Below are positions 26,197 through 35,495 of a stretch of 64,000 nucleotides of DNA, piece after piece; positions within the stretch are counted from its first letter, which is position 1; each line of letters starts with the position of its first letter. The stretch lies in the NCBI RefSeq assembly GCF_001297015.1, contig NZ_LIGE01000025.1:310001-374000 (forward strand), written 5' to 3'. Made by a program: the position numbers and the translations under genes. This DNA comes from Pseudomonas sp. RIT-PI-r (GTDB lineage Bacteria; Pseudomonadota; Gammaproteobacteria; Pseudomonadales; Pseudomonadaceae). Below the pieces are notes generated by a model. That model worked only from the letters and a program-made list of their open reading frames with translations, made no database searches and was not told where the DNA came from.

Positions 26197-27822
26197 ATGA
26201 CGTTGAACAACCGACTTGAAACTCTCTTCCCGAGCGCAGACGAAATCCCTGCTGCGTTTCGTCCAGGACCTTCCATTGAGCAGCGCGAGTATCTGGTTAA
26301 TGGCGAGCTGCGGTTGTGGGACGGCGCACTCGCTCCCGTCCGCAGTCCTGTATGCCTGAAAAAAGAATCAGGTTACGAGTCCGTGATTTTGGGCAGTACG
26401 CCGCTACTGGACGCGCAAACGGCGATGACTGCGCTGGATGCCGCGGTGCAGGCCTACGATCGCGGACAGGGTGTGTGGCCCACACTGCGCGTTGTCGAGC
26501 GTATTCGCCATGTTGAGTCGTTCCTGAACCGCATGCGTGAACAACGCGAAGCGGTCGTGAAGTTGTTGATGTGGGAGATCGGCAAGAATCTCAAAGACTC
26601 GGAGAAAGAGTTCGACCGCACCTGCGATTACATCGTCGACACCATCAACGCCCTCAAGGAGCTGGATCGCCGATCCAGTCGTTTCGAGCTTGAACAAGAC
26701 ACTCTGGGTCAAATCCGCCGCGTTCCATTGGGCGTAACGCTGTGCATGGGGCCTTACAATTATCCGCTGAACGAGACATTCACGACCTTGATCCCGGCGT
26801 TGATCATGGGTAATACCGTCGTATTCAAACCGGCAAAATTCGGTGTGTTACTGATACGGCCTTTGCTTGAAGCATTCCGCGACAGCTTCCCGGCCGGGGT
26901 TATCAACATCATCTACGGCAGCGGCCGGGAAACCGTCAGTGCCTTGATGGCGAGCGGCAAGATCGATGTTTTTGCGTTCATTGGCACCAACAAGGCTGCC
27001 AGCGACCTGAAAAAGCTGCACCCTAAGCCGCACCGTCTGCGTGCCGCGCTGGGTCTGGACGCGAAAAATCCTGGCATCATCCTTCCCGATGTCGATTTGG
27101 ATAACGCCGTTTCCGAGGCTGTTACCGGCTCGTTGTCGTTTAACGGGCAACGCTGTACTGCGCTGAAAATCCTGTTCGTTCATGAGAACGTCGTTGACGC
27201 TTTCCTCGACAAATTCCAGGCGAAGCTGGCCCAGCTGAAACCGGGTATGCCGTGGGAGACGGGTGTCTCTTTAACCCCGCTACCAGAACCAGGCAAGACT
27301 GATTTTCTGACCGGACTTGTGGCCGATGCTGTCAGCAAAGGTGCCAAAGTCGTCAACGCCGGCGGGGGAGAAGTCTGTGAGACGTTTTTCTACCCTGCGG
27401 TGCTGTACCCGGTGACTTTTGACATGCGTGTGTACCACGAAGAACAGTTCGGTCCGGTTGTACCTGTGGTGGTTTACCGTGATCTGGAAACAGTCATCGA
27501 ATACGTCCTCGATTCCGATTTCGGCCAGCAGCTCAGTATCTTCGGCAAGGATTCCGCGCAAGTGGGTCGTTTGGTCGATGCCTTTGCCAATCAGGTGGGG
27601 CGCATCAACATCAACGCGCAATGCCAGCGCGGCCCAGACAGCTTTCCTTTCAACGGTCGCAAAAACTCTGCCGAAGGGACACTGTCCGTTCATGACGCCT
27701 TGCGCGTGTTCTCCATTCGCACGCTCGTCGCCACCAAGTTCCAGGAAAGTAACAAGGAGCTGGTCAGCGACATCATTCGCAATCGTGAGTCGAGCTTCTT
27801 GACCACTGACTACATCTTCTAG
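26197..27822 (+). CDS. gapN: NADP-dependent non-phosphorylating glyceraldehyde-3-phosphate dehydrogenase (GapN-like ALDH)
   Basis: A 541-residue aldehyde-dehydrogenase-superfamily protein of the GapN-like clade. It should oxidise glyceraldehyde 3-phosphate directly to 3-phosphoglycerate with NADP, bypassing 1,3-bisphosphoglycerate and its ATP. Seen are [42 protein letters not shown] and the nucleophile Cys320 in [10 protein letters not shown]. The usual catalytic glutamate motif ELGG is GLDA here, with Gly286 exactly 34 residues before the cysteine. AGAGGT lies before the ATG at 26197; the frame is open further upstream. Context between tpiA and gpmI strongly supports the GapN role over a general aldehyde dehydrogenase. 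Confidence 0.85.
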   Translation: MTLNNRLETLFPSADEIPAAFRPGPSIEQREYLVNGELRLWDGALAPVRSPVCLKKESGYESVILGSTPLLDAQTAMTALDAAVQAYDRGQGVWPTLRVVERIRHVESFLNRMREQREAVVKLLMWEIGKNLKDSEKEFDRTCDYIVDTINALKELDRRSSRFELEQDTLGQIRRVPLGVTLCMGPYNYPLNETFTTLIPALIMGNTVVFKPAKFGVLLIRPLLEAFRDSFPAGVINIIYGSGRETVSALMASGKIDVFAFIGTNKAASDLKKLHPKPHRLRAALGLDAKNPGIILPDVDLDNAVSEAVTGSLSFNGQRCTALKILFVHENVVDAFLDKFQAKLAQLKPGMPWETGVSLTPLPEPGKTDFLTGLVADAVSKGAKVVNAGGGEVCETFFYPAVLYPVTFDMRVYHEEQFGPVVPVVVYRDLETVIEYVLDSDFGQQLSIFGKDSAQVGRLVDAFANQVGRININAQCQRGPDSFPFNGRKNSAEGTLSVHDALRVFSIRTLVATKFQESNKELVSDIIRNRESSFLTTDYIF

Positions 27823-27830
27823 GGGGCACG

Positions 27831-29354
27831 ATGACTACGCGCTCTTTGATTATTCTTGATGGTGTCGGTATTCGGCAGGCTACTGAATCGAATGCTTTCG
27901 CCGCAGCAAAAAAGCCGACGTTTGATGCGCTGCTCAAGCGTTTCGCCCACAGCGAGATCGCGACGTCAGGTCTTGCTGTTGGACTGCCCGAAGGTCAGAT
28001 GGGGAACTCCGAGGTTGGCCACATGAACCTCGGCGCGGGGCGGGTGGTGTACCAGAGCCTGACCCGAATTGATAAAGCACTCGCAGACGGCGATTTTTCA
28101 CAAAACCCGGCATTGCAGACGCTGCTCCAAGGTGTGAAGCGTCGCGATGGCGCTGTGCACGTGATGGGGCTTCTGTCTCCGGGCGGTGTGCATGGCCATA
28201 TCGATCAGATTATTGCCGCTTGTGGTTGCCTGATTGAACATGGGATCGAGAAGGTCTATGTGCATGGCTTTCTTGATGGCCGAGACACGCCACCCAAGAG
28301 CGCTTCAGCTTCGCTAGAGTCTCTGGAACGCGCGTTCGATCGTTTCGGCGCTGGACGGATTGTTTCGCTGGTGGGTCGCTACTACGCAATGGATCGAGAC
28401 AACCGCTGGCCGCGGGTCGAATCGGCCTACCGTCTGATTGTTGCCGGTAAAGCCGAACACCAGGCCGAAACGGCTTCTGATGCATTGTTAGCCGCCTACG
28501 AACGGGGGGAGTCGGATGAGTTCGTCAAACCCACCTCCATCGGAGAATCCATCAGTGTCGGTGCCGATGACGCGATGATTTTCATGAACTTTCGCCCTGA
28601 TCGGGCGCGAGAGTTGACCCAAGCATTTATCCAGCCGGATTTCGGGGCGTTCGAGCGCCCCTTTGTAGTGGGCAAGGATCGCTTCCTGACCTTGACTCAG
28701 TATTCCGAATCGTTGGATTGCTTGTGCGCGTTCCCGCCTGAAACCATTCACAACAGCTTGGGGGAGCATCTGGCCAGTCTAGGCAAGACGCAATTGCGCA
28801 TTGCTGAAACCGAGAAGTACGCCCACGTAACATTCTTTTTCAACGGCGGCAGGGAGCAGCCTTTTGAGGGCGAAGAGCGGATCCTGATTCCGTCGCCCGA
28901 TGTGGCCTCCTACGATCTGCAGCCTGAGATGAGCGCACCTTTGTTGACTGACAAGCTGGTCAACGCCATCGCTGGTGGCACGTTCGACCTGATTGTTTGC
29001 AACTATGCCAACGGCGATATGGTGGGACACACAGGCTCTTTCGACGCTGCAGTCAGGGCGGTTGAAGTGCTCGATGAATGCCTGCGTCGGGTCGTTGAGG
29101 CCACTCTCGATGCCGGTGGTGAATGCCTGATCACTGCCGACCACGGCAATGTCGAACAAATGCTCGACGCGGAATCCGGCCAGGCGCACACGGCGCACAC
29201 CTTGAATCCCGTGCCGTTGATTCTAGTCAGTGAGCAGCCTGGTCGAGGCGGGCTCAAGAATGGTCGCTTGTGCGATATCGCTCCAACCCTGTTACAGATG
29301 TTGAGTTTGCCTGTTCCGTCCGAGATGGGTGGCGGCTCGCTTCTAACCGTCTGA
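27831..29354 (+). CDS. gpmI: 2,3-bisphosphoglycerate-independent phosphoglycerate mutase
   Basis: A 507-residue cofactor-independent mutase (3- to 2-phosphoglycerate) using two manganese ions. It has LDGVGIR at the N-terminus, the phosphoserine region [58 protein letters not shown] and the metal site [11 protein letters not shown]. It lies eight bases after gapN with a GGGGG ribosome site and ends the cassette. With GapN before it and enolase upstream it completes a triose-phosphate-to-pyruvate route. Manganese dependence is notable because a TerC-family gene follows. Confidence 0.94.
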   Translation: MTTRSLIILDGVGIRQATESNAFAAAKKPTFDALLKRFAHSEIATSGLAVGLPEGQMGNSEVGHMNLGAGRVVYQSLTRIDKALADGDFSQNPALQTLLQGVKRRDGAVHVMGLLSPGGVHGHIDQIIAACGCLIEHGIEKVYVHGFLDGRDTPPKSASASLESLERAFDRFGAGRIVSLVGRYYAMDRDNRWPRVESAYRLIVAGKAEHQAETASDALLAAYERGESDEFVKPTSIGESISVGADDAMIFMNFRPDRARELTQAFIQPDFGAFERPFVVGKDRFLTLTQYSESLDCLCAFPPETIHNSLGEHLASLGKTQLRIAETEKYAHVTFFFNGGREQPFEGEERILIPSPDVASYDLQPEMSAPLLTDKLVNAIAGGTFDLIVCNYANGDMVGHTGSFDAAVRAVEVLDECLRRVVEATLDAGGECLITADHGNVEQMLDAESGQAHTAHTLNPVPLILVSEQPGRGGLKNGRLCDIAPTLLQMLSLPVPSEMGGGSLLTV

Positions 29355-29376
29355 TTGGCTGTCAGGTGCCATCAGT

Positions 29377-29487
29377 GCATCGCCGTACCGACGATTGGTT
29401 TGGTCGCCCCCGTCGAGGCGATGCGGCTTACCACGACTCGCTCATTTGAGCACCCGGGCATCGCCGATTTTGGTGATGCCTTTTTTT
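29377..29487 (+). promoter_or_regulatory. Attenuator-like leader with alternative hairpins before terC
   Basis: Four segments can pair in two exclusive ways. A is GCATCGCC (29377-29384), B is GGCGATGC (29417-29424), C is GGCATCGCC (29457-29465) and D is GGTGATGCC (29472-29480). A:B and B:C are perfect eight-base pairings. C:D forms a hairpin followed at once by seven T, a typical intrinsic terminator. Thus B can release or permit the terminator depending on whether it pairs with C or A. TerC-type genes often follow metal-sensing leaders. I could not find the yybP-ykoY consensus here, so the class is unknown. Confidence 0.6.
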
Positions 29488-29512
29488 CTGAGCAATCGAG
29501 AGTTTTGAAGTT

Positions 29513-30229
29513 ATGGAATGGTTTTTCAATCCAGAAATCTGGATCGCGTTTTTTACCCTGACAGTGCTGGAAATTGTGTTGGGGATCGACAACATCATCA
29601 TGATTTCGATTTTGGTCAGCCGCATGCCCAAGGCGATGCAGCCCAAAACTCGTTTCTTCGGCCTGGCGCTGGCCATGGTTACTCGCATTCTTTTGCTGCT
29701 GTCCATCACGTGGATTATGCAGTTGACTACTGACCTGTTTCACGTGTTCGATCAGGGCGTTTCCGGTCGTGACCTGATACTGTTTTTCGGCGGACTGTTC
29801 CTGCTGTGGAAAAGCAGCAGCGAAATTTTCCAGGAGCTGGAAGGTGGCGAAGAAGGAGAGTCAGAGTTCGGTAAAAAGGGAGCTGGCTTTTTGAGCACCA
29901 TCATTCAGATTGCGATTATTGATATTGTCTTCTCGCTGGACTCGGTTATCACCGCGGTCGGCATGGTTTCCCATGTGCCGGTGATGGTGGCTGCGATCGT
30001 TGTTGCGGTGCTGATCATGATGCTGGCGGCAGGGGCGATCAGCGCGTTCATCGACAAGCATCCGAGCCTGAAAATGCTCGCCTTGGCATTCTTGATTGTC
30101 GTAGGTGTTGTACTGATTGCCGATGCAATGGGACAGCATGTACCAAAGGGCTATGTGTATTTTGCAATGGCATTCTCGCTGGCCGTCGAGGCCTTAAACA
30201 TTCGCTTCAGAACGTTGAAGGCTGCGTAG
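29513..30229 (+). CDS. TerC-family integral membrane protein (metal export type)
   Basis: A 238-residue TerC/YkoY-family membrane protein with about seven hydrophobic helices. The two acidic family repeats are LEIVLGIDNIIMISI near the start and IDIVFSLDSVITAVGMV in the second half, with conserved aspartates. Members are linked to manganese efflux or loading of secreted metalloproteins in the inner membrane. The short charged loop LEGGEEGESEFGKKGAG joins the halves. It lies 158 bases after gpmI, behind a leader that can form a terminator or an alternative hairpin, so expression is probably controlled by transcription attenuation. Confidence 0.88.
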   Translation: MEWFFNPEIWIAFFTLTVLEIVLGIDNIIMISILVSRMPKAMQPKTRFFGLALAMVTRILLLLSITWIMQLTTDLFHVFDQGVSGRDLILFFGGLFLLWKSSSEIFQELEGGEEGESEFGKKGAGFLSTIIQIAIIDIVFSLDSVITAVGMVSHVPVMVAAIVVAVLIMMLAAGAISAFIDKHPSLKMLALAFLIVVGVVLIADAMGQHVPKGYVYFAMAFSLAVEALNIRFRTLKAA

Positions 30230-30240
30230 ACGAATGAAGG

Positions 30241-30260
30241 GCGGGGCAGGGATGCCCCGC
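30241..30260. terminator. GC-rich hairpin between convergent terC and maoC genes
   Basis: GCGGGGC (30241-30247) and GCCCCGC (30254-30260) form a perfect seven-base stem with a six-base loop, 11 bases beyond the terC stop. No T run follows, so termination is likely only partial or dependent on other factors. Confidence 0.45.
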
Positions 30261-30304
30261 TGTAGCGCGGTCTTCAGGCCGAATTCTCCGTGACCAACGC
30301 TGGA

Positions 30305-30793
30305 TCATGAACTCAACGCAGATACCGCACCATTCGTGGTATCACCGTCGGAAAGCATCTGCTTTAAACGGTCACGCTCTTCGAATCCAGGCAGAACGCC
30401 TGCGGTCGTGGCCACCATGACCGTGATTCCGTGTGTGTTGATTACGGTAACTTCGGCTTTTGCGTGACCACGTTCATCAATGCTGGCAATAAGCCAATGA
30501 CAGGTGATCTGCTCTCCTGGGTAAACCGGCTGTTTGAATTCAAAACTCATACTCTTGGCCAACCAACCGATCTGTCCGCCGATTTCGGTGACGAGGCTCG
30601 CGGTCAGGAGGCCATGGGCAATAGGCCTCCTGAATCCGCGAAGAGTCGCGTAGCGAACGTCACAGTGCACCGGGTTGTAGTCCCGGGAAATTAGCGCGAA
30701 CTGGCGAACGTCTTCTTCTGAGAAACAACGAACAACGGTAAAGCTGTCTCCGACTTGTAGACCTTCTGCTGCACGTTCTCTGGGGCTTTTCAT
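30305..30793 (-). CDS. MaoC-type (R)-specific enoyl-CoA hydratase family protein
   Basis: A 162-residue hot-dog-fold protein of the MaoC/PhaJ family. The hydratase signature is SRDYNPVHCD (Asp and His of the D-x4-H pair), followed by FRRPIAHGLLTASLVTEIGG. It probably hydrates an enoyl-CoA or a related ester or carries out a similar dehydration in the cytoplasm. It is 14 bases downstream of the panB-like gene and likely co-transcribed with it. A link to the PhaB-like protein at 5245 is possible on paper but the genes are 24 kb apart. Confidence 0.82.
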   Translation of the reverse strand: MKSPRERAAEGLQVGDSFTVVRCFSEEDVRQFALISRDYNPVHCDVRYATLRGFRRPIAHGLLTASLVTEIGGQIGWLAKSMSFEFKQPVYPGEQITCHWLIASIDERGHAKAEVTVINTHGITVMVATTAGVLPGFEERDRLKQMLSDGDTTNGAVSALSS

Positions 30794-30807
30794 GGCAGAT
30801 CCCTACG

Positions 30808-31656
30808 CTAGAAAGTGTGCTCGGGACCAGGAAAGGTCCCCGTCTCTACATCGCGAGCAAAATCCTGTGCTGCTGTGTGAAGAACTGAACGCAGATCGGC
30901 GTACTGCTTGACGAAGCGAGGCAGCCGACCTGTACGAAGTCCCGCCATGTCCTGCCAGACCAGTACTTGTGCATCACACTGGTTTCCCGCGCCGATGCCT
31001 ACTGTCGGAATCGAAACCGCTTCCGTTATTGCCCGCCCCACATCGCCCGGGACCATCTCGATCAAAATTGCGAACGCGCCTGCGGCTTCAAACGCTTTGG
31101 CGCTTGCGATCAAGCGCTGTGCATCTTCGCCGCGTCCCTGGACACGATAGCCGCCCAATTGATGTTCGAATTGTGGCGTGAAGCCGATGTGGGCCATGAC
31201 CGGTATGCCTGACCTCGTCAGCTTCTCGACCTGAGGCAGCATCTCGATGCCACCTTCCAGTTTGACCGCGTGGGCACCGGCTTCTTTCATAAACCGCACG
31301 GCGGTATGAAAACATTGCTCTGCCGAGGCCTGATAAGAGCCGAAAGGTAGATCGGCAATCACCAGCGCACTCTGAGTAGAGCGACTGACTGCACGAACCA
31401 ATGGGATCAGGTCATCAACCGTAATGGCTAACGTCGACTCATTGCCGTAGACATTGTTGGAGGCTGAATCCCCCACCAGCAGAACTGGTATGCCTGCCTC
31501 TTCGAAAATGGCTGCGCTGTACATGTCGTACGCAGTGAGCATTGCCCATTTCCGGCCTTCGGTTTTCATCCGTTTCAGATGCGGGATACGCACTCGGTTG
31601 GTCGGTTGCGCGTTAAGTGTGCAGCCATAAGGAGCAGGTTGATCGCTCATGATCAT
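30808..31656 (-). CDS. panB: PanB-like ketopantoate hydroxymethyltransferase paralogue
   Basis: A 282-residue TIM-barrel of the PanB family, which transfers a hydroxymethyl group from methylene-tetrahydrofolate to 2-oxoisovalerate. Conserved metal aspartates are in VLLVGDSASNNVYG and VIADLPFGSYQAS. VKLEGG, HIGFTPQFEHQLGGYRVQGR and VGIGAGNQCDAQVLVWQDM are present. Several positions differ from housekeeping PanB (SASNNVYGNEST instead of a LGMVVLG-type loop). It is not next to panC or panD. It lies between maoC and lysE, so it may be a paralogue with another 2-oxo acid as acceptor. Two ATGs, 31656 and 31650, are possible. Confidence 0.82.
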   Translation of the reverse strand: MIMSDQPAPYGCTLNAQPTNRVRIPHLKRMKTEGRKWAMLTAYDMYSAAIFEEAGIPVLLVGDSASNNVYGNESTLAITVDDLIPLVRAVSRSTQSALVIADLPFGSYQASAEQCFHTAVRFMKEAGAHAVKLEGGIEMLPQVEKLTRSGIPVMAHIGFTPQFEHQLGGYRVQGRGEDAQRLIASAKAFEAAGAFAILIEMVPGDVGRAITEAVSIPTVGIGAGNQCDAQVLVWQDMAGLRTGRLPRFVKQYADLRSVLHTAAQDFARDVETGTFPGPEHTF

Positions 31657-31677
31657 TGTCTCGATTTACGATTTGGA

Positions 31678-32295
31678 TTAACCAAGCATCTGCTCGATCA
31701 GCAGAATGCTCGCGATGATGATCATGGTTGCCCCAGAGAAGCGACTGACGAACATAGCCGCTGCCGGCCGTGTATGCAGAACCGCCTGAGAGCCGAAACC
31801 AACTATAAGATAAACCACGCCGCAACTGATCGTATGAACCAACCCCAGGGCCATCATCTGTAGCGGTACGGGCCAAGGCGCAGAGGCGTGAGCAAATTGC
31901 GGCAGTAACGCCAGGAACAGCAGGAATACTTTTGGATTGAGTCCGCTCACGCAGAGCCCTTTGATCGCCCAACGCGCCCAAGAGTTTGAAGCCTGAATAT
32001 CATCGGCATGCGGTGTAGAGGGGCGAACGAGCATGTTGATACCAAGCCACAGTAGATACGCCGCCCCGGCCACCGTTAGCACCGTCAAGGCAAAAGGATG
32101 GCTGGCTACCAACGTGCCAACACCCGCAGCCACGACGATCGTTGCGATCAGGTGGCCGGACAAAAGGCCGCCGATGGCGGGTATGACGACCCGGCCTTTT
32201 AATCCGGCGGAAATAGCGTAGGCCCAATCTGCGCCAGGGGTTATCACAAACAAAATCGACACCGCCCAAAAGGCTATGAACGCACTGAGGTTCAT
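31678..32295 (-). CDS. LysE/RhtB-family amino-acid exporter
   Basis: A 205-residue inner-membrane exporter with six hydrophobic helices. It has the family opening FWAVSILFVITPGADWAYAIS and the internal KGLCVSGLNPKVFLLFLALLPQF signature. Such proteins export amino acids or small homoserine-lactone-like molecules. It is divergent from an Lrp/AsnC regulator at 32431, a very common pairing in which the regulator senses the exported amino acid. It may head a unit with panB-like and maoC genes on the same strand (21-base gap). Confidence 0.88.
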   Translation of the reverse strand: MNLSAFIAFWAVSILFVITPGADWAYAISAGLKGRVVIPAIGGLLSGHLIATIVVAAGVGTLVASHPFALTVLTVAGAAYLLWLGINMLVRPSTPHADDIQASNSWARWAIKGLCVSGLNPKVFLLFLALLPQFAHASAPWPVPLQMMALGLVHTISCGVVYLIVGFGSQAVLHTRPAAAMFVSRFSGATMIIIASILLIEQMLG

Positions 32296-32430
32296 GGTGC
32301 CACCTGCTTGTTTCGTTGAAAGGTCATCGTCCTGCTCCGGAAAAGGATGCGAGGAAGAATAATGAAATGCTGTTAGAATTTACTTTCAAATTTGCCCACA
32401 ACAAGAGCTTAAATAGGGAGAAAATTCCAA

Positions 32431-32883
32431 ATGGACCGGACTGATCGAAAGATTCTTTCTGAATTACAAAAGGATGGTCGACTCTCGGTCACTGAACTGG
32501 CCGAACGTGTCGGCCTGAGCCTTTCGCCTTGCCATCGCCGCGTCCGAGCGCTGGAAGAGTCGGGAGTACTGCTGGGCTACCGGGCGCAACTGGACCCAGG
32601 CGCGCTGGGTCTCAATTTTTCTGCCATGGTGTTTGCGACGCTTCGTGAGGGTGACAGGCAAGCCGTTGACGCTTTCGAAACCGCTCTCGTTGAAATTCCC
32701 CAGATAGTCGACGCTCAACGGCTATTTGGAGAGCCAGACTACTTGCTTCACGTCATCACACAAGACCTGCCGGCTTTTCAACGACTCTACGATGAAAGTC
32801 TGTCGACCTTACCAAACGTCCAGCGATTGACGTCTACACTCGTCATGAAGCGGGTCGTGCAGGATCGACCGTTGCCTCTGTAG
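32431..32883 (+). CDS. Lrp/AsnC-family regulator
   Basis: A 150-residue Lrp/AsnC regulator. The N-terminal helix-turn-helix is LSVTELAERVGLSLSPCHRRVRALEESGVL, and the C-terminal RAM domain has a DYLLHVITQDLPAFQRLYDESL segment and TSTLVMKRVV. GGAG lies before the ATG. It probably controls the divergent lysE gene from the 135-base shared promoter region (32296-32430), which is AT-rich before the lrp start. Confidence 0.9.
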   Translation: MDRTDRKILSELQKDGRLSVTELAERVGLSLSPCHRRVRALEESGVLLGYRAQLDPGALGLNFSAMVFATLREGDRQAVDAFETALVEIPQIVDAQRLFGEPDYLLHVITQDLPAFQRLYDESLSTLPNVQRLTSTLVMKRVVQDRPLPL

Positions 32884-32911
32884 TACGAAGCTCAACCGGA
32901 AATCGTCCTGA

Positions 32912-34345
32912 CTAACTATTCGACCATCCGCCCCCCAGTGCGAACATCAGATTGGCGTTGCCCTGCAGCCGACGAGTTTCGATAATTTGTAGTGCCTGCT
33001 GAGCCTGTAAGGCAGCGGTTTGGGCGGTCACGACATTTAAATAGCTCACCGCACCGGCTTGGTAGCTATCAGTCGCAATTTTTTCGGCGATGCGAGCGGC
33101 GTTGAAGCTGTCTTGCTCATCCTTGGCTTGCAGCTGCAAGTCGCGTAACTGGCCCAGGCTGTCTTCCACTTCTCGGACCGCCTGTAACACCTGTTCGTGA
33201 TAATGAGCAGCGGCTTCGTCAAATTGCGCTTTAGCCTGGGCTTCCTGACTGTTACGTCGTCCGCCATCAAAGAGTGGAAGGCTGATCAGCGGACCGAGCG
33301 CCCAGTATCGATTGGCCGCCGAGAGCAAGTTGCCCTCGCCTTGAGTTTGCCCTCCCAACAGCGCAGTGAGACTGAAGTCCGGATACCATGCGGCGCGAAC
33401 CACGCCGATGTTGGCATTGGCGGCAAACATTCTGCGCTCCGCACCCGCGATATCCGGTCGGCGTTGCAGCAGTGAACTGGGCAAACTGTCAGGGAGCGTA
33501 GGCAAGACTATAGGATGCGGATCCTCGGCCAGTCGGAAGTTGCTGGGCAACTCGCCTACCAGTTCGGCAATGGCGTGCTCTCCCAGATTGCGTTGAGCAC
33601 AGACGTCATCCATTTGCGTCTTGGCTTGCGCCAGTTGGGATTGCGCACGTGCCATGTCCAGTTCGGATGCAATCTGCCCCTGAAATCGGTCACGCGTCAG
33701 TTGCACGGCCTTGCCATAGGCGTCCAGCGATTGCATGAGTATTTCCTTTTGCGCATCCAGTCCGCGTACCTGCAGGTATAGCGTCGTTAACTGATGTTGA
33801 AGGCTCAATCGTGCCGCAGCGAGGTCATCGGCAGAAGCCTGGGTCTGAGCATCGCCGGCGGCAATCTGGTTGCGAATCCCGCCCCATAGGTCAAGGTCGA
33901 AATCCAAGCTCAGGCCGGTGGTGTTGCTGTTATAGACCGAAGTTTGAGAGTCACCTCGCAACGGTCGGTGATCCGATTGACGCTGACGCAATGACTGCGC
34001 ACTGGCGCTAATCTGCGGAAACAGCCCGGCATGTAACTGACTGGCGTAGGCCTGGGCGGCGTCGAAGCGGGCTAGGGCGGCCGTGAGGCTCGGATTGGCC
34101 TTAAGCAATTGTTGCTGCAATTCGTCCAGGCGTGAATCCTGGTACTGCTCCCACCAATGGCTCTGCAGTTTGTCCGCAGGTTGTGCGGGCTGCCACGCCC
34201 CGCTGCCGGACTGTTCGCGATAATGATCCGGCATGGGCTCGAATGGCGCTTTGTAGTTGGGCGCCATTGAGCAACCTTGCAGCATCAAACTCAGTGCGAA
34301 AGATAGCGCCGAAAAACGCACAACTCGATTATGCATTGGGGACAT
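32912..34345 (-). CDS. NodT/OprM-type outer-membrane efflux lipoprotein
   Basis: A 477-residue outer-membrane channel of the RND systems. It has a lipoprotein signal peptide ending LSLMLQGC, with the lipid-bearing cysteine, then MAPNYKAP. The paired coiled-coil/beta-barrel repeats follow, including SLDFDLDLWGGIRNQI and RRPDIAGAERRMFAANANIGVVRAAWYPDFSL. GGAG precedes the ATG at 34345; an in-frame upstream extension to 34396 would mask the signal peptide. Its start overlaps the end of the periplasmic adaptor gene by 17 bases. It is the third gene of the efflux operon. Confidence 0.92.
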   Translation of the reverse strand: MSPMHNRVVRFSALSFALSLMLQGCSMAPNYKAPFEPMPDHYREQSGSGAWQPAQPADKLQSHWWEQYQDSRLDELQQQLLKANPSLTAALARFDAAQAYASQLHAGLFPQISASAQSLRQRQSDHRPLRGDSQTSVYNSNTTGLSLDFDLDLWGGIRNQIAAGDAQTQASADDLAAARLSLQHQLTTLYLQVRGLDAQKEILMQSLDAYGKAVQLTRDRFQGQIASELDMARAQSQLAQAKTQMDDVCAQRNLGEHAIAELVGELPSNFRLAEDPHPIVLPTLPDSLPSSLLQRRPDIAGAERRMFAANANIGVVRAAWYPDFSLTALLGGQTQGEGNLLSAANRYWALGPLISLPLFDGGRRNSQEAQAKAQFDEAAAHYHEQVLQAVREVEDSLGQLRDLQLQAKDEQDSFNAARIAEKIATDSYQAGAVSYLNVVTAQTAALQAQQALQIIETRRLQGNANLMFALGGGWSNS

Positions 34346-35495
34346 GTGAATCTCCTGCACCTGCCAACTCGACAAGGTCGTTTTCTTTGAGCGCATCGGG
34401 AGGATTGTCGATCACTTGGTCGGTTGATTTCAGGCCTTGGTCAATGACCAGGCGATCACCCAGATCCAGATCGATGTGAACCGTGCGCATATGTACGTGG
34501 CGGGTTTCATCAAGCACTGCTACCTGCGTGCCTTGAGCACGGAAGATCAACGCACTTGAAGGGATGTTCACACTTTTGGTATTTGCAGCGATCTTGACAG
34601 TCGCTTCTGCGAAGTCACCTGGCAGTAGCGCGCCGTCTGGATTATCGGTGACGAACTGTGCCAGCAACGTACCGGAACGCGGATCAATTGCTGTGGAGTC
34701 ACCAATCAAATGCGCAGAAAACTGCTGCGTCGGGTGTTCGGGGACAGTCAATTGAACTTGGAGGCCGGGCGCAATGGCGCTGGCGTAGCTCTGTGGAACC
34801 GGTACATAGAGTCGCAAGCGGCGGGTATCAGCGATGTTGAACAACGCCACGGTGCCGGCGGCATCCGCGTTGATTAGCTGGCCGATGTCTGTATTGCGTG
34901 CGGTGATGGTGCCAGAGAATGGCGCGCGTATGGTCTTGTACGCTGCAAGATCCTGAAGCCGCTGATAGTCGGCACGGGCAGCCTGCAGATCAGCTTTGGC
35001 GGCCATGGCGTTGGAAACTTTTTCATCGACGTCCTGGCGGGACACCGAATGGGTGACAAGTAGGTCCTGCCAGCGTTTAGCTGTAGTCAGCGCTAGACGT
35101 TCAGTAGCCTCTTGCTGTCGCAAATGAGCACGCGTTTGCGCTAACTGCTGGTCGAGTTCCGGGCTGTCGATTTCCGCCAGCACTTCGCCTGCCTGGACTT
35201 GACTGCCGATATCGACTTTCCAGTCCTTGAGGTATCCGCTGACTCGGGCATTGATCGGCGCTTTGCTCCAGGCCTCCAGACGTGCCGGCAACCGCAAAGC
35301 ATCGCCTTGAACGTTGTGTTCGGGCTGGACGCAAGCAACGATCGGCAGGGCTTGTCGTTCGGTCCAGCCGACCACTGAACGCTCCATACCGGCGCGGGCG
35401 GCCATGCCATAGGCTACTAGTACCGCCGCCAAAGTCAGGCCGCCAATGCCAATCAGTACCCGGCGCTTTCGGTTCAACGGTTGTTCAGACGACAT
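34329..35495 (-). CDS. RND efflux periplasmic adaptor (membrane fusion protein)
   Basis: A 388-residue HlyD/AcrA-like adaptor. It has an N-terminal membrane anchor at about residues 12-33 and the biotinyl-lipoyl halves around INARVSGYLKDWKVDIGSQVQAGEVLAEIDSPELDQQLAQ and YKTIRAPFSGTITARNTDIGQLI. A coiled-coil hairpin lies between them and a beta-barrel domain follows. The ATG at 35495 has GGAG nine bases upstream and overlaps the end of the permease gene by 11 bases. It joins the RND pump to the outer-membrane channel. Confidence 0.9.
   Translation of the reverse strand: MSSEQPLNRKRRVLIGIGGLTLAAVLVAYGMAARAGMERSVVGWTERQALPIVACVQPEHNVQGDALRLPARLEAWSKAPINARVSGYLKDWKVDIGSQVQAGEVLAEIDSPELDQQLAQTRAHLRQQEATERLALTTAKRWQDLLVTHSVSRQDVDEKVSNAMAAKADLQAARADYQRLQDLAAYKTIRAPFSGTITARNTDIGQLINADAAGTVALFNIADTRRLRLYVPVPQSYASAIAPGLQVQLTVPEHPTQQFSAHLIGDSTAIDPRSGTLLAQFVTDNPDGALLPGDFAEATVKIAANTKSVNIPSSALIFRAQGTQVAVLDETRHVHMRTVHIDLDLGDRLVIDQGLKSTDQVIDNPPDALKENDLVELAGAGDSHVPNA

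Noticed and set aside
29355..29512. yybP-ykoY manganese riboswitch before terC
   Set aside because: The GGGGAGTA-type core and second conserved loop were not found; only the alternative hairpins are supported.
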